A stretch of DNA of 64,000 bases from an uncultured Pseudobutyrivibrio sp. (GTDB lineage Bacteria > Bacillota > Clostridia > Lachnospirales > Lachnospiraceae), in the NCBI GenBank assembly GCA_946403965.1, contig CAMJBT010000001.1, positions 62,001-126,000 on the forward strand, written 5' to 3'. Below the pieces are notes generated by a model. It saw only the letters and a program-made list of their open reading frames with translations, searched no databases and was not told the origin of the DNA. Shown one piece after another: positions 27,263 through 34,682 of the stretch (positions are counted from its first letter, which is position 1; each line of letters opens with the position of its first letter). Made by a program: the position numbers and the translations under genes.

Positions 27263-27825
27263 GCCTACCCCACAGAGTGGAAGAAACAGAAAAAAGGTGG
27301 TAGAGGCCAGCGGGCGCCTACCCCACAGAGCGAAAGAAACAGAAAAAAAGTTATAGAGGCCAGCGGGCGCCTACCCCACAGGACACAAGAAACAGAAAAA
27401 AAGGTGGTAGAGCCCAGCCAGCCATTACCCCACAGGAAGCAAGAAACAGAAAAAAGGAGGTAGAGCCCAGCGGGCTCATACCCCACAGAGTGGAAGAAAC
27501 AGAAAAAAGGAGGTAGAGCCCAGCGGGCTCATACCCCACAGGAAGCAAGAAACAGAAAAAAGGTGGTAGAACCCAGCGAGCGCCTACCCCACAGGAAGCA
27601 AAAAACAGAAAAAAGGAGGTAGAGGCCAGCGAGCGCCTACCCCACAGAGCGGAAGAAACAGAAAAAAGGAGGTAGAATCCAGCGAGCGCCTACCCCACAG
27701 AGCGGAAGAAACAGAAAAAAGGTGGTAGTGGCCAAGCCAGTCCCTACCCCACAGGACACAAGAATAAGAAAAAAGGTGGTAGAGCCTAGCCAGCCACTAC
27801 CACCCACAAAAAAGCAGAAAACAGT
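27263..27825. repeat. Eleven-unit array of 53-bp palindromic repeats
   Basis: The motif TACCCCACAG recurs (start of ACCCC at 27267, 27320, 27373, 27427, 27480, 27533, 27586, 27639, 27692 and 27746; a degenerate eleventh unit at 27799), spacing 53 or 54 bp. Each unit is a conserved purine-rich stretch (GGAAGAAACAGAAAAAAGG) plus a variable hairpin at the junction, such as GGTAGAGCCC-AGC-GGGCTCATACC or GGTAGAGGCCAGCGGGCGCCTACC. Paired changes on both arms (GGC/GCC to GCCC/GGGC) keep the stem. Open frames across the array on both strands are low-complexity by-products. Function unknown. Confidence 0.9.
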
Positions 27826-27892
27826 ATTTATGGGCTAATTATCGACCTAATCCATAAAAAAGATAAAGTAAATATAAAATAAATATAAATTA

Positions 27893-27919
27893 TTAGCACT
27901 CTCACTTGACGAGTGCTAA
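27893..27919. promoter_or_regulatory. CIRCE operator (HrcA binding site)
   Basis: TTAGCACTC-N9-GAGTGCTAA, an exact CIRCE element. It overlaps the promoter of hsp20, so HrcA should repress the gene until heat shock. Confidence 0.97.
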
Positions 27920-27934
27920 TAATGGGTGTATAAC
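27906..27934 (+). promoter_or_regulatory. Promoter of hsp20
   Basis: TTGACG, 17 bp, TATAAC. The -35 box lies inside the CIRCE spacer and right arm, explaining repression by occlusion. Confidence 0.8.
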
Positions 27935-27947
27935 ATAGTTACAACAA

Positions 27948-28025
27948 GGGAAGGAAAAAGAAAAGCTTCCCAAACCAACCTGGCTGAGCAGAAAATAAAA
28001 GGTCTGCGGCAGCAACGTAACCGGG
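27948..28025 (+). promoter_or_regulatory. Structured 5' leader of hsp20
   Basis: Two stem-loops can be drawn: GGGAAG...CTTCCC (27948-27971), and CCTGGCTG-AG-CAGA with TCTG-CGG-CAGC...CCGGG (27979-28025). The leader is over 120 nt. mRNA stabilisation or thermal control is possible but not shown; the ribosome binding site (AGGAGGT, about 28052) lies outside the stems. Confidence 0.4.
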
Positions 28026-28064
28026 ATTAAAACTATAATTCATATATAAGAGGAGGTAGTAATT

Positions 28065-28505
28065 ATGTTAATGCCTAGTATTTTATCAAATGATTTTATG
28101 GATGATTTCTTTGGAGTACCACGTGTAACAGGTTTTGGTCATCACATGGACAGTGATTTCTCAAGAATGATGACTACAGATGTAAAAGAAAATGAAAACG
28201 ACTATCAGGTGGACATGAATCTTCCTGGATTTGCAAAAGAAGATATCAAAGCTGAATTGAAGGATGGTTATCTTACAATAAAAGCTGAGACAAATCAGAA
28301 CAATGATGAGAAAGATGACGATGGAAAATATATTCGTCGCGAGCGCTACACAGGTTCTTGCTCTAGAAGCTTTTATGTAGGAGATAATGTTACACAGGAA
28401 GATATTCATGCTGCATTCAAGGACGGAGTCCTTACATTGAATATTCCTAAGAAGGAAGCAATTCCTGAGAAAGAAGAAACAAAATACATAGCTATAGAAG
28501 GCTAA
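28065..28505 (+). CDS. Small heat-shock protein (Hsp20/alpha-crystallin)
   Basis: A 146-residue ATP-independent holdase. The alpha-crystallin domain runs from about residue 40 to 135, with DVKENENDYQVDMNLPGFAKEDIKAELKDGYLTI and the closing AAFKDGVLTLNIPKKE, the family GVL motif. A short N-terminal arm (MLMPSILSNDFMDDFFG) and a C-terminal tail flank it. The gene follows a CIRCE-controlled promoter and a perfect terminator ends it, so it is a monocistronic HrcA-regulated stress gene. Confidence 0.95.
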   Translation: MLMPSILSNDFMDDFFGVPRVTGFGHHMDSDFSRMMTTDVKENENDYQVDMNLPGFAKEDIKAELKDGYLTIKAETNQNNDEKDDDGKYIRRERYTGSCSRSFYVGDNVTQEDIHAAFKDGVLTLNIPKKEAIPEKEETKYIAIEG

Positions 28506-28514
28506 CTGATTATG

Positions 28515-28551
28515 AAAAGCCCCTCTTCCAATTGGAAGAGGGGCTTTTTTA
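28515..28551 (+). terminator. Rho-independent terminator after hsp20
   Basis: AAAAGCCCCTCTTCC pairs perfectly with GGAAGAGGGGCTTTT over AATT, then T6. Its symmetry suits the convergent gene as well. Confidence 0.93.
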
Positions 28552-28563
28552 CGGCATGAAAAA

Positions 28564-28767
28564 CTAGTTGAAATAAAAATAAGCTGCTTGGAGCCAAAGT
28601 GCTGAAATGATAAATACGCTGAAGATGATTGTACGAAATGCACCTATAACACAAGCGGAATCATTAAGCTCTGCAGATCTTTTGGCAAAATGTGCACTGA
28701 TTGCAATACAGTAAACAAAAAACATAGTCACTGCAGAAAATACAGCAAGAATCATAATGTTGATCAT
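28564..28767 (-). CDS. Small membrane protein of unknown function
   Basis: 67 residues with two hydrophobic helices (IMILAVFSAVTMFFVYCIAISA and IIFSVFIISALWLQAAYFYF) joined by a polar loop (KRSAELNDS). I chose the start at 28767, 7 bases after AAAGAAAGG, rather than the more distant 28839. No family recognised. It is convergent with hsp20 and shares its terminator. Confidence 0.55.
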   Translation of the reverse strand: MINIMILAVFSAVTMFFVYCIAISAHFAKRSAELNDSACVIGAFRTIIFSVFIISALWLQAAYFYFN

Positions 28768-28901
28768 ATGGAAACCTTTCTTTGAAAAACAGTATTCTAT
28801 ATCGCTATATATAATATAGGGAAAGTTTCTTATGTTCAATCGTTATAATTCACATAATATAATTATTTTCGCATCATAATAATAACAAAAATCACAAGCT
28901 T

Positions 28902-29711
28902 CTAATTTTTCCTCATAGAATAATCAAATGTTCTCAGATCGTAATGGAGAGAATACATATCATCTATTGACTCTATTTCGTAGCTTCCACTTATTAGTAG
29001 TTTGTCAAAGGAATGATTGAATTTATTGTTTTTATGGTCTGTGTAGCTCATGTAAGCAAAGGCTTCCATAAGGGAAGCATTCGGTTTGTATATACTGTCT
29101 AAATCTATGATATCTCTATTGTCCAGGTAGTTGTTGTTGACAAGTGAAAATGCACGAATAGCAATTATAGGTTTTGTGTCAGTACTGCTTTCGTGAAATG
29201 TGGCTGTGATTTTAACCGGTTCAAAATTTCCTTCCCCGATAACGCAGCTGCCAAGCTCCTCGAAAGTGAGAGGCTGCCGTTTGATTGTATAGGTATCATA
29301 GTCCTGGAAGGATTTGATTGTTGTTTTTTTCTCGTGAGGCTCTGCAATAGTATTATTAAATTGTTCTGCGGCACTTGCTATTTTTTGAAGTTCACTGAAA
29401 AGTGCCATATTACCGATAGTGATTGCAGTGTGTTTGGCATATTCTATCAGTTCTATAAAATCGTATTTTTTTTCTTCGGAAAAATCAGCAGGAGCAGGCT
29501 TTACTGCCTCAATTGTGAAATCGCTGAAGTTGTAGTCTGGATTATGGTCTCGAACATATTCCATAGCTTGTTTGAAATCTTCAAAAACGCAGCGGCGCAG
29601 ATTTATCTCTTGAACATCTTTAATATCAAGCGGTTCTTCTTTTAAAGCATCGATTTGAGCTTGAATCTGATAGTTTAGATGTGTTATAAATTGAATATCA
29701 TTAATTACCAT
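28902..29711 (-). CDS. Hypothetical protein
   Basis: 269 residues, soluble and acidic, with no signal peptide or membrane helix. The N-terminal third is helical and the C-terminal half, rich in I/T/S and F, looks beta. The start is preceded by CAGGGGGATTCTAGTA. I recognise no domain. It stands alone, with divergent spacing of 230 bp to the dehydratase-like pair. Confidence 0.6.
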   Translation of the reverse strand: MVINDIQFITHLNYQIQAQIDALKEEPLDIKDVQEINLRRCVFEDFKQAMEYVRDHNPDYNFSDFTIEAVKPAPADFSEEKKYDFIELIEYAKHTAITIGNMALFSELQKIASAAEQFNNTIAEPHEKKTTIKSFQDYDTYTIKRQPLTFEELGSCVIGEGNFEPVKITATFHESSTDTKPIIAIRAFSLVNNNYLDNRDIIDLDSIYKPNASLMEAFAYMSYTDHKNNKFNHSFDKLLISGSYEIESIDDMYSLHYDLRTFDYSMRKN

Positions 29712-29857
29712 TACTAGAATCCCCCTGTTTAGTTAATAATAGCACATTTTGTATATAGTGTGTAGTTTGATTACTATATTTAGTAATTCTTTATGTAATT
29801 ATGCTAAAAGATAACATTGTTTGTTATGCAGATTATTGCTAAAATTATACTGTTGAG

Positions 29858-29887
29858 TGGGATTTAAAATCTATCCCATTGTTTTTT
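29858..29887 (+). promoter_or_regulatory. Terminator-like hairpin upstream of the dehydratase pair
   Basis: TGGGAT pairs with ATCCCA across a 9-base loop and is followed by TTGTTTTTT. A TATACT box lies at 29846-29851, so the hairpin may sit at the very 5' end of the transcript. Role unclear. Confidence 0.4.
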
Positions 29888-29941
29888 AGCTATTAGTCAT
29901 AGCAGGATTTAATTCAAAATCTGATAGGGGAATAATATTAA

Positions 29942-31144
29942 TTGAAAGATTTAAAACATCTATATTATTTTGAAAAATTATTAGAAGAATCATACAACGA
30001 TTTGTGCAGAAAGGGGCAGGAGGATGGAAATATAGCCATCGGTCATGTATGCTTTCAGATTCCAGAGCCACTTCTCAATCTGCCAGGTTGTTTTTCTACA
30101 CGTCTTCGTGCACCTCGCACTGGTTCCATTGAAATGGGTACCTACTACATGAGCTCCACCCTTTGTGAAGCCTGTCGCGCTTATCTGGAGCGTGCCATTG
30201 AGGGTGGCTTCAATTTCCTGGATTGCATTCTTGCTCCAGATGCCTGTGCTCAGATGAACCGCTGCGTGGAGAATATCGAACACCAGAATCTCATCAATAA
30301 GGAAACATTTTTCGTTACTTATGCCGATGTTCCTATGAAGTCGGATGAGACAGCATTAAAACATTACGTTAAGCAGATGAGGATTCGTGTGCTTGAGCCA
30401 CTCAATGAGCATTTTGGAATAGATATTTCAGATCAAGCTCTTAGAATGGCAGTTAAGGAGCAGAATGAAATCAGTCGTTTGATTTCTGCTATTGGAGACT
30501 ATCGCAAATTGGAATGTCCTAAAATCACCGGCTATGAGTTTGCTGTATTCTGCCTTGCCAGCTATGTATGTCCGAAATATCTTATCAAAGACAAGCTCAA
30601 AGAAACATTAGAAGAGCTGAAAACTCGTGAACCTGATCCGGCAGATAAATATCGAATCAGAGCAGTTATGGTGGGTTCGGAGATTGATGATCCAGAATTT
30701 ATTAAATTGGCAGAGGAATGTGGCGCCCTTATAGTGGCAGATAGATTCTGCTTTGGTTCACTTCCAGGCCGTCAGGAGATAGAGCTTACTGAGGATGAAG
30801 ATGCCCTCACTCAGATATGCCGAACTTATTTACAGTGGGGCAAGTGTCCTAGATTTTTCAACCAGGAAAAGGTGATGGAGCGCAGGGAATATGTGGATTA
30901 TCTGGCAAAGGAATATCAAGCTGATGGCCTGATATATGAGCAGATTAAGTTCTGTGACTATTGGGGATATGAGCGTGCAGCAGCCTTCCACATTATGGAC
31001 GAGGAATACGGTTATCCGGTACTTTCAGTAGACAGACCATATGCAGTTCGCTCATCGGGGCAGCTTAGAACCAGAATTCAGGCATTTGTGGAGCGAGTGG
31101 AAATGAAGAAGCTTGCGGCTAAAAAGAATGGGAGGGCAGAATAA
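29942..31144 (+). CDS. 2-hydroxyacyl-CoA dehydratase / benzoyl-CoA reductase-like subunit
   Basis: A 400-residue protein resembling the iron-sulfur D-component subunits (HgdA/B, BcrB/C type), which receive low-potential electrons from an ATP-driven activase. It has about a dozen cysteines, including CEACRAYLERA, DCILAPDACAQMNRC and FCDYWGYERAAA-like motifs. The start is TTG at 29942, after AGGGGAATAATATTAA. The next gene, of related type, begins on its stop (TAATG), so they form a heterodimer operon. The nearest activase genes are at 44539 and 47824. Substrate unknown; amino-acid-derived 2-hydroxyacyl-CoA dehydration or another reduction is possible. Confidence 0.75.
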   Translation: MKDLKHLYYFEKLLEESYNDLCRKGQEDGNIAIGHVCFQIPEPLLNLPGCFSTRLRAPRTGSIEMGTYYMSSTLCEACRAYLERAIEGGFNFLDCILAPDACAQMNRCVENIEHQNLINKETFFVTYADVPMKSDETALKHYVKQMRIRVLEPLNEHFGIDISDQALRMAVKEQNEISRLISAIGDYRKLECPKITGYEFAVFCLASYVCPKYLIKDKLKETLEELKTREPDPADKYRIRAVMVGSEIDDPEFIKLAEECGALIVADRFCFGSLPGRQEIELTEDEDALTQICRTYLQWGKCPRFFNQEKVMERREYVDYLAKEYQADGLIYEQIKFCDYWGYERAAAFHIMDEEYGYPVLSVDRPYAVRSSGQLRTRIQAFVERVEMKKLAAKKNGRAE

Positions 31145-32685
31145 TGGGAAAAGCATTTGGAAGTGAACCATTAGGCAAGACTCTCTATAACGGCAAGCGA
31201 CCACGTCGTCGAAGGGAATGGAGAGGCCTGAGGGATACTTGGTATGATTACACCCGCTGGCTATATTATCTTTTTATACTTGGTAAATTCATGATGAAGC
31301 CAAACAATTTCAAGGGCTTCTTCAGATACAGATGGATGAGCAATTATTTAGCTGTGCCAGATTTTATGGACCGACACACAGAAGGTCTTCGCGGAACAGC
31401 CCTTAGGCTTGCCCATGAGGGCATTGGCCTTATTATCATAGACATGACAATATCCCTGACAGATATTTTCAAGGCAGATCCAGAAATTGGAAATGACACT
31501 GAGCTTAGCAAAAAGATGGTTGTCTTTGACGAGAATATGATGAGCACACTTATGGGCGGCTTTAGAAATCTCAAGTGGGTATGCTACGAGGTGCCTGCCA
31601 TATACACAAGTTCATTTATGTGTCAGGACGGTGTCATGCATTATGTGGACAAGACCCAGGAGTATGGTGTTCCCGGAGATGTTTGTCCGATGCCTGCTGC
31701 AGAGCTTGGAGCTGCCCTTGAGGATGATTTGCCAAAGATTGGTGTATGTGCAATCCAGTGCAACACCACTTGTGATGGAAGTCTTATGGGTGGAGGACTT
31801 ATGGCACGAAGCATGGGCATTCCTACATTCCAGTTGGCATCTCCAATTCGTCATCGACAGGAGAGTGTGCAGGATTATGCTGCCGATGAAATATACAATG
31901 CGATTAAATTCATAGAAGAGCAAACTGGTGAAAAATACGACTGGGATTATCTCTTTGAAAATATGGACAGGTTCAACCAGGAGACAAAAGAATTTCTTGA
32001 GTGGTTGGAAATCAACAAATCACCTTATCCTCAGCTTTTGGGAGCCACACTTGGTTTCTATAGGTATGGTGAATATATGGCTGCCGGAGGTCGCTCGCCA
32101 ATCTTCCTTGAAACCAGCAAAAAGATTACAGCCCTTGCCACAAAGGCATATCAGAACAAGGAAATGGCTTGCAAGGAATATCGTCATAGAGCAATCCTTT
32201 GGGGAGTTCAGGCGGCTTATTACACTGCTTTCCCAAACTGGCTTATGAACTGTTGGGGAATTGTCCCAATCAACGATATGCTATGCTGTGTTTCTACAGA
32301 AATGGTCAGCACCACCGACAAGCGTCAGGCACTATTAGATTTGGGTTATCTGTATGAAAACATGATTATGAGAAGTCGTTCTAACGGTGGATATGAAACT
32401 GGTGTGGAAGATCTTTTTAGAATCTGTGAGCAGATGAATGTAGATATGGTAATCATGTATGTTCATATTGGCTGCAAGTCCATGGCAGGATATCATGGAC
32501 TCTTTGAGGAGGAAGCCAGAAAACGCGGTATCCATTGGATTTGGGTTAGCCATAATCTGATGGTACCTCTAGATGGCACACGTCGAGATATGCGTACAGA
32601 GGTTAATCGCTACATGCGTACTATCTTAAAGGAAGAGCCTGTAGACCCTAGCTTAGAAGACTTTGATGACAGCCTGTGTTGGTAA
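31144..32685 (+). CDS. 2-hydroxyacyl-CoA dehydratase-like partner subunit
   Basis: A 513-residue partner to the preceding subunit. The N-terminus is basic (GKRPRRRREWRG), followed by a large HgdB/BcrC-like fold with cysteine-bearing segments QCNTTCDGSLMGGG, NWLMNCWGIVPINDMLCC and MYVHIGCKSMAGY. The length exceeds the usual 380-430 residues because of the N-terminal extension. The start codon overlaps the previous stop, so subunits should be made equimolar. Ends at a strong terminator, which separates this operon from the sulfur cluster that follows. Confidence 0.72.
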   Translation: MGKAFGSEPLGKTLYNGKRPRRRREWRGLRDTWYDYTRWLYYLFILGKFMMKPNNFKGFFRYRWMSNYLAVPDFMDRHTEGLRGTALRLAHEGIGLIIIDMTISLTDIFKADPEIGNDTELSKKMVVFDENMMSTLMGGFRNLKWVCYEVPAIYTSSFMCQDGVMHYVDKTQEYGVPGDVCPMPAAELGAALEDDLPKIGVCAIQCNTTCDGSLMGGGLMARSMGIPTFQLASPIRHRQESVQDYAADEIYNAIKFIEEQTGEKYDWDYLFENMDRFNQETKEFLEWLEINKSPYPQLLGATLGFYRYGEYMAAGGRSPIFLETSKKITALATKAYQNKEMACKEYRHRAILWGVQAAYYTAFPNWLMNCWGIVPINDMLCCVSTEMVSTTDKRQALLDLGYLYENMIMRSRSNGGYETGVEDLFRICEQMNVDMVIMYVHIGCKSMAGYHGLFEEEARKRGIHWIWVSHNLMVPLDGTRRDMRTEVNRYMRTILKEEPVDPSLEDFDDSLCW

Positions 32686-32698
32686 TAATTGACTTTTC

Positions 32699-32740
32699 AA
32701 TAGCCTGCTATAAACAAGATTTATAGCGGGCTATTACTTT
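32699..32740 (+). terminator. Rho-independent terminator of the dehydratase-like operon
   Basis: AATAGCC-T-GCTATAAA pairs with TTTATAGC-G-GGCTATT, followed by ACTTTATT. Confidence 0.85.
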
Positions 32741-32758
32741 ATTCATTAACAGATAATA

Positions 32759-32787
32759 TTGACTTGAGAAAAAACGTCATTTATAAT
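32759..32787 (+). promoter_or_regulatory. Strong promoter of the Cys-leader/sulfur operon
   Basis: TTGACT, exactly 17 bp, TATAAT, about 40 bp before the leader peptide ATG. It is among the best promoters visible in the window. Confidence 0.85.
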
Positions 32788-32834
32788 TCCTATCAACCTA
32801 GTAGTTAAATGAAATACAGAAAGGAACAGAATTT

Positions 32835-32966
32835 ATGAAAACAACAATTATGACTTCAATGAATAGTGCTTGTATGTGTATGGTCTGCTGTCAGACCTCT
32901 GATTGTTGTACAAAAAATGCTGTATGTTGCTGTAACAATATATACAGACGAAGGCAAAACCTTTAG
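32835..32966 (+). CDS. Cysteine/methionine-rich leader peptide (43 aa)
   Basis: ATG at 32835 follows AGAAAGGAACAGAATTT. The 43 residues contain nine Cys (13, 15, 18, 19, 24, 25, 31, 32, 33), including CMCMVCC, DCC and VCCC, and five Met (1, 6, 9, 14, 16). The end is basic (IYRRRQNL). There is no signal peptide. Clustered Cys codons directly before a terminator are the hallmark of attenuation leader peptides; poly-Cys leaders controlling sulfur genes are established in mycobacteria. The TAG stop lies inside the predicted antiterminator arm. A metal-binding or secreted Cys peptide is a less likely alternative. Confidence 0.8.
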   Translation: MKTTIMTSMNSACMCMVCCQTSDCCTKNAVCCCNNIYRRRQNL

Positions 32967-33035
32967 ACTTGAGAAAAATACTTTTTTGTTAAGGCTTAAG
33001 ACTAAGGCGATGCTTTAGAGCTTAGGTCTTTTTTA
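32960..33035 (+). promoter_or_regulatory. Transcription attenuator with competing antiterminator
   Basis: Terminator: AAGACTAAG (32998-33006) pairs with CTTA-G-GTCTT (33021-33030), then TTTT. Antiterminator: CCTTTAGACTTGAG (32960-32973) can pair with CTTAAGACTAAGG (32995-33007) with one bulge, one mismatch and one G-U pair, which would consume the 5' arm of the terminator. A ribosome at the leader stop (32964-32966) would cover the antiterminator and permit termination. A ribosome stalled on the Cys codons (up to 32933) would leave it free. This is inferred from base pairing only. Confidence 0.7.
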
Positions 33036-33042
33036 TTGCATC

Positions 33043-33113
33043 GGTGCTATAGCCGCTGGAAGGGCATAGGTGAGGCATCACTGAAGTTGTTGGTTCGAAT
33101 CCAACTAGCACCA
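33043..33113 (+). tRNA. tRNA-like gene (tRNA-Cys-type scaffold, aberrant anticodon arm)
   Basis: GGTGCTA and TAGCACC form a perfect 7-bp acceptor stem. The D arm is GCC-GCTGGAAG-GGC and the T arm GTTGG-TTCGAAT-CCAAC is canonical. The 71-base length and the start GGTGCTATAGCC resemble bacterial tRNA-Cys. The anticodon arm does not fit: TAGGT-GAGGCAT-CACTG has two mismatches next to the loop and A instead of U33, whereas GGTGA-GGCA-TCACT would form a stem with a 4-base loop. CCA is not encoded and the discriminator is A, not the usual U of tRNA-Cys. It may be a decayed tRNA or a tRNA mimic. It sits between the attenuator and yezD. Confidence 0.55.
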
Positions 33114-33135
33114 GTAATGTAAAAAGGAGGATAAT

Positions 33136-33279
33136 ATGGCAACGGTAAAAGAGGTTACAGAAATTCAACTGGCACAAATTAAAAATTATATTGAATCGAT
33201 AAAATATGGTTCGGTGAATATAATTATTCAGGATGGGAAAATCATTCAGATAGATAAAAGTGAAAAGATCAGACTCTAA
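33136..33279 (+). CDS. YezD-family (DUF2292) small protein
   Basis: 47 residues with the ATG 5 bases after AAAAAGGAGG. The core YGSVNIIIQDGKIIQIDKSEK and the terminal KIRL match DUF2292/YezD, a family repeatedly found beside sulfur assimilation genes in Firmicutes but without known biochemistry. It predicts one N-terminal helix and a beta hairpin. It is the first full gene behind the Cys attenuator and is followed by the shared CTGACTAG leader hairpin and metK. Confidence 0.75.
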   Translation: MATVKEVTEIQLAQIKNYIESIKYGSVNIIIQDGKIIQIDKSEKIRL

Positions 33280-33280
33280 G

Positions 33281-33345
33281 AACTGACTAGACAACTAGAG
33301 GTTCAAGGTTACGGTTTCATTAGCTGTGACCTTGGGCCTCTTTTT
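33281..33345 (+). promoter_or_regulatory. Shared sulfur-regulon leader hairpin, copy 1 (before metK)
   Basis: AACTGACTAGACAACTAGAGG is followed by CAAGGT...ACCTTG and GGCCTCTTTTT. CTAGAGG pairs partly and CAAGGT pairs fully with the 3' half, giving a terminator-like stem. The same 5' block recurs at 39152 and 50221. Probably a conditional terminator within the operon; ligand or protein unknown. Confidence 0.6.
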
Positions 33346-33350
33346 ATATA

Positions 33351-33379
33351 GGCTCTTGTTTCTTTAGTTACAAGAGCCA
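33351..33379 (+). promoter_or_regulatory. Perfect hairpin before metK
   Basis: GGCTCTTGT pairs with ACAAGAGCC around a 10-base AT-rich loop, ending 38 bp before the metK ATG. There is no T-run, so mRNA processing or stability is more likely than termination. Confidence 0.45.
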
Positions 33380-33417
33380 CAAATAAAAAATAATAATTAA
33401 TAAAAAGGAGAAAAAAT

Positions 33418-34662
33418 ATGGGAAAGTTATTCACATCAGAATCAGTAACAGAAGGACATCCAGACAAAATCGCAGATCAAATCTCTGATGCAATCCTTGA
33501 TGAGCTACTTGCTCAGGATCCATATTCAAGAGTTGCTGCTGAAACAACAGTAGCTACAGGACTTGCACTTGTTGTAGGAGAGATCACAACAAAGGCATAT
33601 GTGGATATAGCAAAGATTGCAAAGGACACAATCAGAAATATAGGTTATGTAAATAATGTTGATGGATATAATGCAGACTCTATTGCAGTGCTTACATCAA
33701 TTGATGAGCAGTCGGCAGATATTGCACTTGGTGTTGACAAGGCATTTGAATCAAAGCAGGAAGGGGCAACAGAAGACTATGGAACAGGAGCAGGTGACCA
33801 GGGAATCATATTCGGATACGCAACAGATGAAACACCAGAATATTTGCCACCGGCTATTTCATTTGCTCATCGCCTTACGCGACAGCTTACAAAAGTTCGA
33901 AAGGATGGAACACTTCCATACCTTAGACCAGATGGAAAATCACAGGTTACAGTAGAATTTGCAGAAGATGGCAAGACTGTAAAACGAGTACATACAATTG
34001 TTATTTCAACACAGCATGCAGAGGATGTAACACTTGAACAGATTCGAAAAGACATTATTGAATATGTAATTAAGCCAGTGATTCCAGAGGAGCTTTTGGA
34101 TGAAAACACAATCTATTATGTAAATCCAACAGGAAGATTTGTAATTGGTGGACCACAGGGTGATGCGGGCTTAACAGGTAGAAAAATCATTGTTGATACA
34201 TATGGCGGCACTGGACGTCATGGTGGCGGTGCATTTTCAGGAAAAGATCCAACAAAGGTTGATCGTTCTGCAGCCTATGCAGCTCGCTGGGTAGCGAAAA
34301 ATTTGGTAGCAGCAGGAGTAGCGAAGAGATTAGAGGTTGAGCTGGCATACGCAATTGGTGTTGCAAAGCCTGTATCTATATCGGTCGATACATTTGGAAC
34401 GGGGGTAGTGAATGATGAAAAGATTGCCACCATTATTGAAAAAGTATTTGATCTCAGACCAGCAGCAATCATTGATGCCCTTGATTTACGTAGGCCAATC
34501 TATAAGCAGACCGCTGCTTATGGACATTTTGGAAGAACAGACATCGACCTTCCTTGGGAACATTTAGATAAGGTGGATGAGATTAAAAAAAACTTGGATG
34601 ATATTAGGGTAGATGTGGCCGTTCAGATTATTTCTGAAGCCAAAGAAGCAGTGACATTATAA
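33418..34662 (+). CDS. metK: S-adenosylmethionine synthetase
   Basis: A 414-residue enzyme making SAM from Met and [65 protein letters not shown] and [19 protein letters not shown] are the hexapeptide, active-site and P-loop motifs, all intact. It is about 20 residues longer than the usual 385-400. Position inside the attenuator-controlled operon, 21 bp before the NifH-like gene, suggests a dedicated SAM supply for the radical SAM enzymes here or for methyl-thio chemistry; a second housekeeping metK elsewhere would be expected. Confidence 0.95.
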   Translation: MGKLFTSESVTEGHPDKIADQISDAILDELLAQDPYSRVAAETTVATGLALVVGEITTKAYVDIAKIAKDTIRNIGYVNNVDGYNADSIAVLTSIDEQSADIALGVDKAFESKQEGATEDYGTGAGDQGIIFGYATDETPEYLPPAISFAHRLTRQLTKVRKDGTLPYLRPDGKSQVTVEFAEDGKTVKRVHTIVISTQHAEDVTLEQIRKDIIEYVIKPVIPEELLDENTIYYVNPTGRFVIGGPQGDAGLTGRKIIVDTYGGTGRHGGGAFSGKDPTKVDRSAAYAARWVAKNLVAAGVAKRLEVELAYAIGVAKPVSISVDTFGTGVVNDEKIATIIEKVFDLRPAAIIDALDLRRPIYKQTAAYGHFGRTDIDLPWEHLDKVDEIKKNLDDIRVDVAVQIISEAKEAVTL

Positions 34663-34682
34663 GGAGAAAGGTAGAAGGAGCA

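Noticed and set aside
27236..27548. Overlapping open frames on both strands in the 53-bp array, suggesting a repeat protein
   Set aside because: The frames exist on both strands only because the unit lacks stops. Composition is low-complexity, there is no ribosome binding site, and the paired changes follow hairpin arms rather than codons.
32699..32740. The hairpin after the dehydratase pair as part of the Cys attenuator
   Set aside because: It lies upstream of the TTGACT-17-TATAAT promoter of the leader peptide, so it ends the previous operon.
32835..32966. The Cys-rich peptide as a metallothionein or secreted bacteriocin precursor
   Set aside because: It has no signal or leader-cleavage motif and no nearby modification or export genes dedicated to it; the stop-codon overlap with the antiterminator fits a regulatory leader better. 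Not fully excluded.
33022..33294. Minus-strand 90-codon frame containing VGFEPTTSVMP
   Set aside because: This phrase is the classic spurious translation of the T arm of a tRNA gene in antisense; the region is the tRNA-like element.
33281..33417. SAM-I (S-box) riboswitch or T-box upstream of metK
   Set aside because: I could not find the S-box core blocks or a T-box AGGGTGG-type sequence; only simple hairpins and the CTGACTAG block are present.
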